Positions 44,269-46,581 of a stretch of 46,581 nt of DNA are shown here, piece by piece. Origin of the DNA: Burkholderiaceae bacterium (GTDB taxonomy: Bacteria > Pseudomonadota > Gammaproteobacteria > Burkholderiales > Burkholderiaceae_F); contig JAFTYR010000045.1 in the NCBI GenBank assembly GCA_017461315.1, positions 1-46,581 on the forward strand, given 5' to 3'. A program made the translations under genes and the position numbers. Under the pieces are notes generated by a model, which worked only from the letters and a program-made list of their open reading frames with translations, had not been told where the DNA came from and made no database searches. Position 1 is the first letter of the stretch; each line of letters starts with the position of its first letter.

Positions 44269-46581
44269 ATGCAGTCAGCTGAAAAAAGTAAAACACCGAA
44301 TTCATCCGATCTTGATATTTTGCGAGGCCCTTCAAGTTTGGATGACACAGAAGTCGCAAGTATTAGTTTATTTTCCCGAGGATATGGATTCATTGTTTTT
44401 GTACTGATGTTGATTGTTATCAGTACGTTTTCATTAATGCTCTTTACTTATCATCCTCAAGATTCAGGGTTTTCTCATGTCAGTAACGTGGATCATTATG
44501 AAAATTTATTTGGAGTTCACGGTGCATGGGTAGCTGATCTTGTGTACTTATTACTTGGATGGTCGGCATGGTTTGTCGTTGTTGGAGCTATCTACATTTT
44601 AGGTAGAAACTGGAAACGTCTTAGAGGGCGTCTCGTTGGAGAAACGAGCATACCTTTTGGCCTACGAATAATTTCTTTTTGTTTATTAATTGTTTCCTCG
44701 AGTTCTTTTTTCTTTTTGTGTTTTCATTCTCATGCACCGAACCTTCCAGCAACGAGTGGAGGCATGATAGGAAGTACGTTTGGAACTATGGTCATATCCT
44801 TGATGGGAATGACGCTGGCATCTATAACGACATTTCTTTTGAGCGCTTTGCTCGCTTCTGTTTTCTTTGGATTCAGCTGGCTTGGTGTTCTTGCGGGTAT
44901 GGTGAATCTGATTGAAAAAATTTACCTAAAAATACGACAACATAAAGAACATAAGCAAGACGAAAAAGTGGGGCAAGAAGCTCAAATTGAAAGGCAGAAA
45001 AAACGAGAAGAAAATAGTTTGAAGATTTCTAATATCACAGCGGAAGAGAATAATTTACAAAAAAATACTACTACCATTGTTCGTGAGCTAGATAAAGCTC
45101 CTATTCCATATACTCTGGAACCTAAGGCAAAACCAATTGGAGTATCGGAACAAATTCCTTTAGGAATTGAGATAGAGGAACCTAAAGGTTTGCCTATTGA
45201 CGAACCAGAAATTGAGAATGATTCAGGTACAGAAGAGCAGGGAATTCCGGGGTGTACTCTGTATGCTAAGTCAGGTGATCAATTTGAATTACCAAGTACT
45301 GCTCTATTAGACGATCCTCCCTATGAACGACCTCAAGTGAGTGCAGAAGAACTCCAAGAAACAAGCTTGCGTATTGAAAGTATTCTTAATACCTATCATC
45401 TTAAGTCTAAGGTCCTTTCTGCCTTGCCCGGTCCTGTCGTAACTCAATTTAGAGTTCAACCAAGTGAGGGAATTTCTGGTAATCGTTACCAGAAGGTCGC
45501 TAAAGATTTGGCACGTTGCTTAGGAAAGCTAGACGTACGAGTCGTAGAAAATTTAATGGAAGCGAACTGTATTGGTCTAGAAATTCCAAATGGCTTGAAA
45601 CAGACGATTTTCTTAAAAGAAATTATTAATAGTAATAAGTTCCAAGAACAATCATCGAAACTAATTTTGTCTCTTGGAAAAGATATCGCAGGATATCCAG
45701 AGGTAACGGATCTAGCTAAAGCGCCTCACTTACTCGTTGCTGGTACCACTGGATCCGGTAAATCTGTCGGTATTAATGCCATGATTCTTTCGATGCTCTA
45801 CCGGTGTACTCCAGAAGAATTGCGACTCGTTTTAGTGGATCCTAAAGAAGTAGAGTTTGCACCTTATGAAGGAATCCCGCATCTGCTGACTCCGGTCATT
45901 ACCGATATGATGAAAGCAGTTCATGCACTTAAGTGGTGTGTGAAGGAAATGGATCGCCGATATGGTCTTATGAAGCGTGTTGGTGTTAAAAAAATTGATC
46001 TATTGAATGAGAAAATTGAAGAGGAAAGAGCTAAGGGAGGCTTTATTCCGAATCCGTTCTCTTTAACACCAGAAAATCCAGAGCCATTAAAGAAGCTTCC
46101 TTACATCGTGATCATTATTGATGAATTAGCGGATTTGCTTTTGACTAATGGTAAGCAGGTTGAACCACAGATCATGCGTTTAACGCAAAAAGCCCGAGCC
46201 GCGGGGATGCACCTCATTATGGCAACCCAACGTCCAAGTACCGATATTGTGACCCCGATTATCAAAACTAATTGCCCAACTCGAATTAGTTTCCAGGTAT
46301 CGAATCGTTATGACTCACAGACGATTTTAGGTGATAGCGGTGCGGAAAATCTCTTGGGTCATGGTGATATGCTCTTTATGTCACCAGGTCGTCCATTCCG
46401 TCGTATCCATGGTGCTAACGTGACCGATTATGAAATTCAAAGAGTCACGGATTTCTTGAAATCACAAGGAGAACCTGAGTATGTTGATGGAGTCACAGAA
46501 GAACAAGAAGTAGAAATGGGTGAAAATCCAATCAATCCATCGGGAGGGGAAAAGGATTCTTTGTACGATAAAGCGGTTCAG
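44269..46581 (+). CDS. ftsK: DNA translocase FtsK, 3' end beyond the window
   Basis: FtsK anchors in the septum and pumps DNA for chromosome segregation. ATG 44269 opens a frame that runs without a stop to the window end (771 codons seen). The N-terminal part has about four membrane segments (residues about 45-200), then a charged linker. The motor domain has Walker A (VAGTTGSGKSVGINAM), Walker B (YIVIIIDELADLL), and MATQRPSTDIVTPIIKTNCP with RISFQVSNRYDSQTILG. The C-terminal gamma domain, which reads KOPS sites and activates XerD, lies beyond the window. It is divergent from trxB. Confidence 0.95.
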   Translation, partial: MQSAEKSKTPNSSDLDILRGPSSLDDTEVASISLFSRGYGFIVFVLMLIVISTFSLMLFTYHPQDSGFSHVSNVDHYENLFGVHGAWVADLVYLLLGWSAWFVVVGAIYILGRNWKRLRGRLVGETSIPFGLRIISFCLLIVSSSSFFFLCFHSHAPNLPATSGGMIGSTFGTMVISLMGMTLASITTFLLSALLASVFFGFSWLGVLAGMVNLIEKIYLKIRQHKEHKQDEKVGQEAQIERQKKREENSLKISNITAEENNLQKNTTTIVRELDKAPIPYTLEPKAKPIGVSEQIPLGIEIEEPKGLPIDEPEIENDSGTEEQGIPGCTLYAKSGDQFELPSTALLDDPPYERPQVSAEELQETSLRIESILNTYHLKSKVLSALPGPVVTQFRVQPSEGISGNRYQKVAKDLARCLGKLDVRVVENLMEANCIGLEIPNGLKQTIFLKEIINSNKFQEQSSKLILSLGKDIAGYPEVTDLAKAPHLLVAGTTGSGKSVGINAMILSMLYRCTPEELRLVLVDPKEVEFAPYEGIPHLLTPVITDMMKAVHALKWCVKEMDRRYGLMKRVGVKKIDLLNEKIEEERAKGGFIPNPFSLTPENPEPLKKLPYIVIIIDELADLLLTNGKQVEPQIMRLTQKARAAGMHLIMATQRPSTDIVTPIIKTNCPTRISFQVSNRYDSQTILGDSGAENLLGHGDMLFMSPGRPFRRIHGANVTDYEIQRVTDFLKSQGEPEYVDGVTEEQEVEMGENPINPSGGEKDSLYDKAVQ

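Overview
The window looks like a low-GC, anaerobic betaproteobacterium of the order Burkholderiales, most likely a gut Sutterellaceae-type organism. That placement is inference. It rests on gene order typical of Burkholderiales (smr-trxB next to ftsK; nadE-glnB; yjgA-mog divergent from pmbA) combined with AT-rich DNA and an anaerobic gene set: class I fumarase, a DcuC-type carrier, menaquinone genes menB and menE, the [FeFe]-hydrogenase maturase HydG, and a glycyl-radical-like NrdD fragment.

Layout. 1-881: decayed IS3-type insertion sequence. 996-7934: orphan amino-acid binding protein (minus strand), hydG, a DUF401 membrane protein, fumarase and a TSUP permease, mostly single-gene units with their own terminators. 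8078-12700: a tight five-gene operon (circularly permuted ATP-grasp, Alpha-E, transglutaminase-like protein, and two aspartoacylase/AstE-like proteins). 12902-13962: metQ behind a strong promoter and a long structured leader. 14064-19286: sbcC, sbcD and a small membrane protein (minus strand). 19501-21745: a 59-residue NrdD-like peptide, an unknown protein and a RocB-like M20 peptidase. 21783-26811: a tautomerase, menB-menE, rhlE and gluQ. 26834-30920: LysR regulator divergent from a non-canonical argininosuccinate-lyase-like enzyme and dcuC. 30991-36331: an MscS channel, a MogA-carboxylesterase fusion, yjgA, pmbA and ilvE. 36501-40369: argH, hemC, hemD and ppa. 40496-46581: nadE, glnB, smr, trxB and ftsK (open at the window end).

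How the genes work together. Fumarase, menaquinone synthesis, DcuC and a second fumarate-releasing lyase fit energy generation by fumarate respiration and catabolism of a dicarboxylate or amino-acid adduct. The most unusual block is 8078-12700. There, a peptide-ligase-like module known from comparative genomics is joined to two AstE-like proteins: one keeps its zinc and catalytic residues but carries a frameshift in a run of eight A, and the other has lost those residues. This block is the best candidate for an undescribed system. Other points of interest are the Mog-esterase fusion, the altered active site of the lyase next to DcuC, the stand-alone glycyl-radical-like peptide, and the structured metQ leader. 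I saw no rRNA, tRNA, CRISPR array or prophage.
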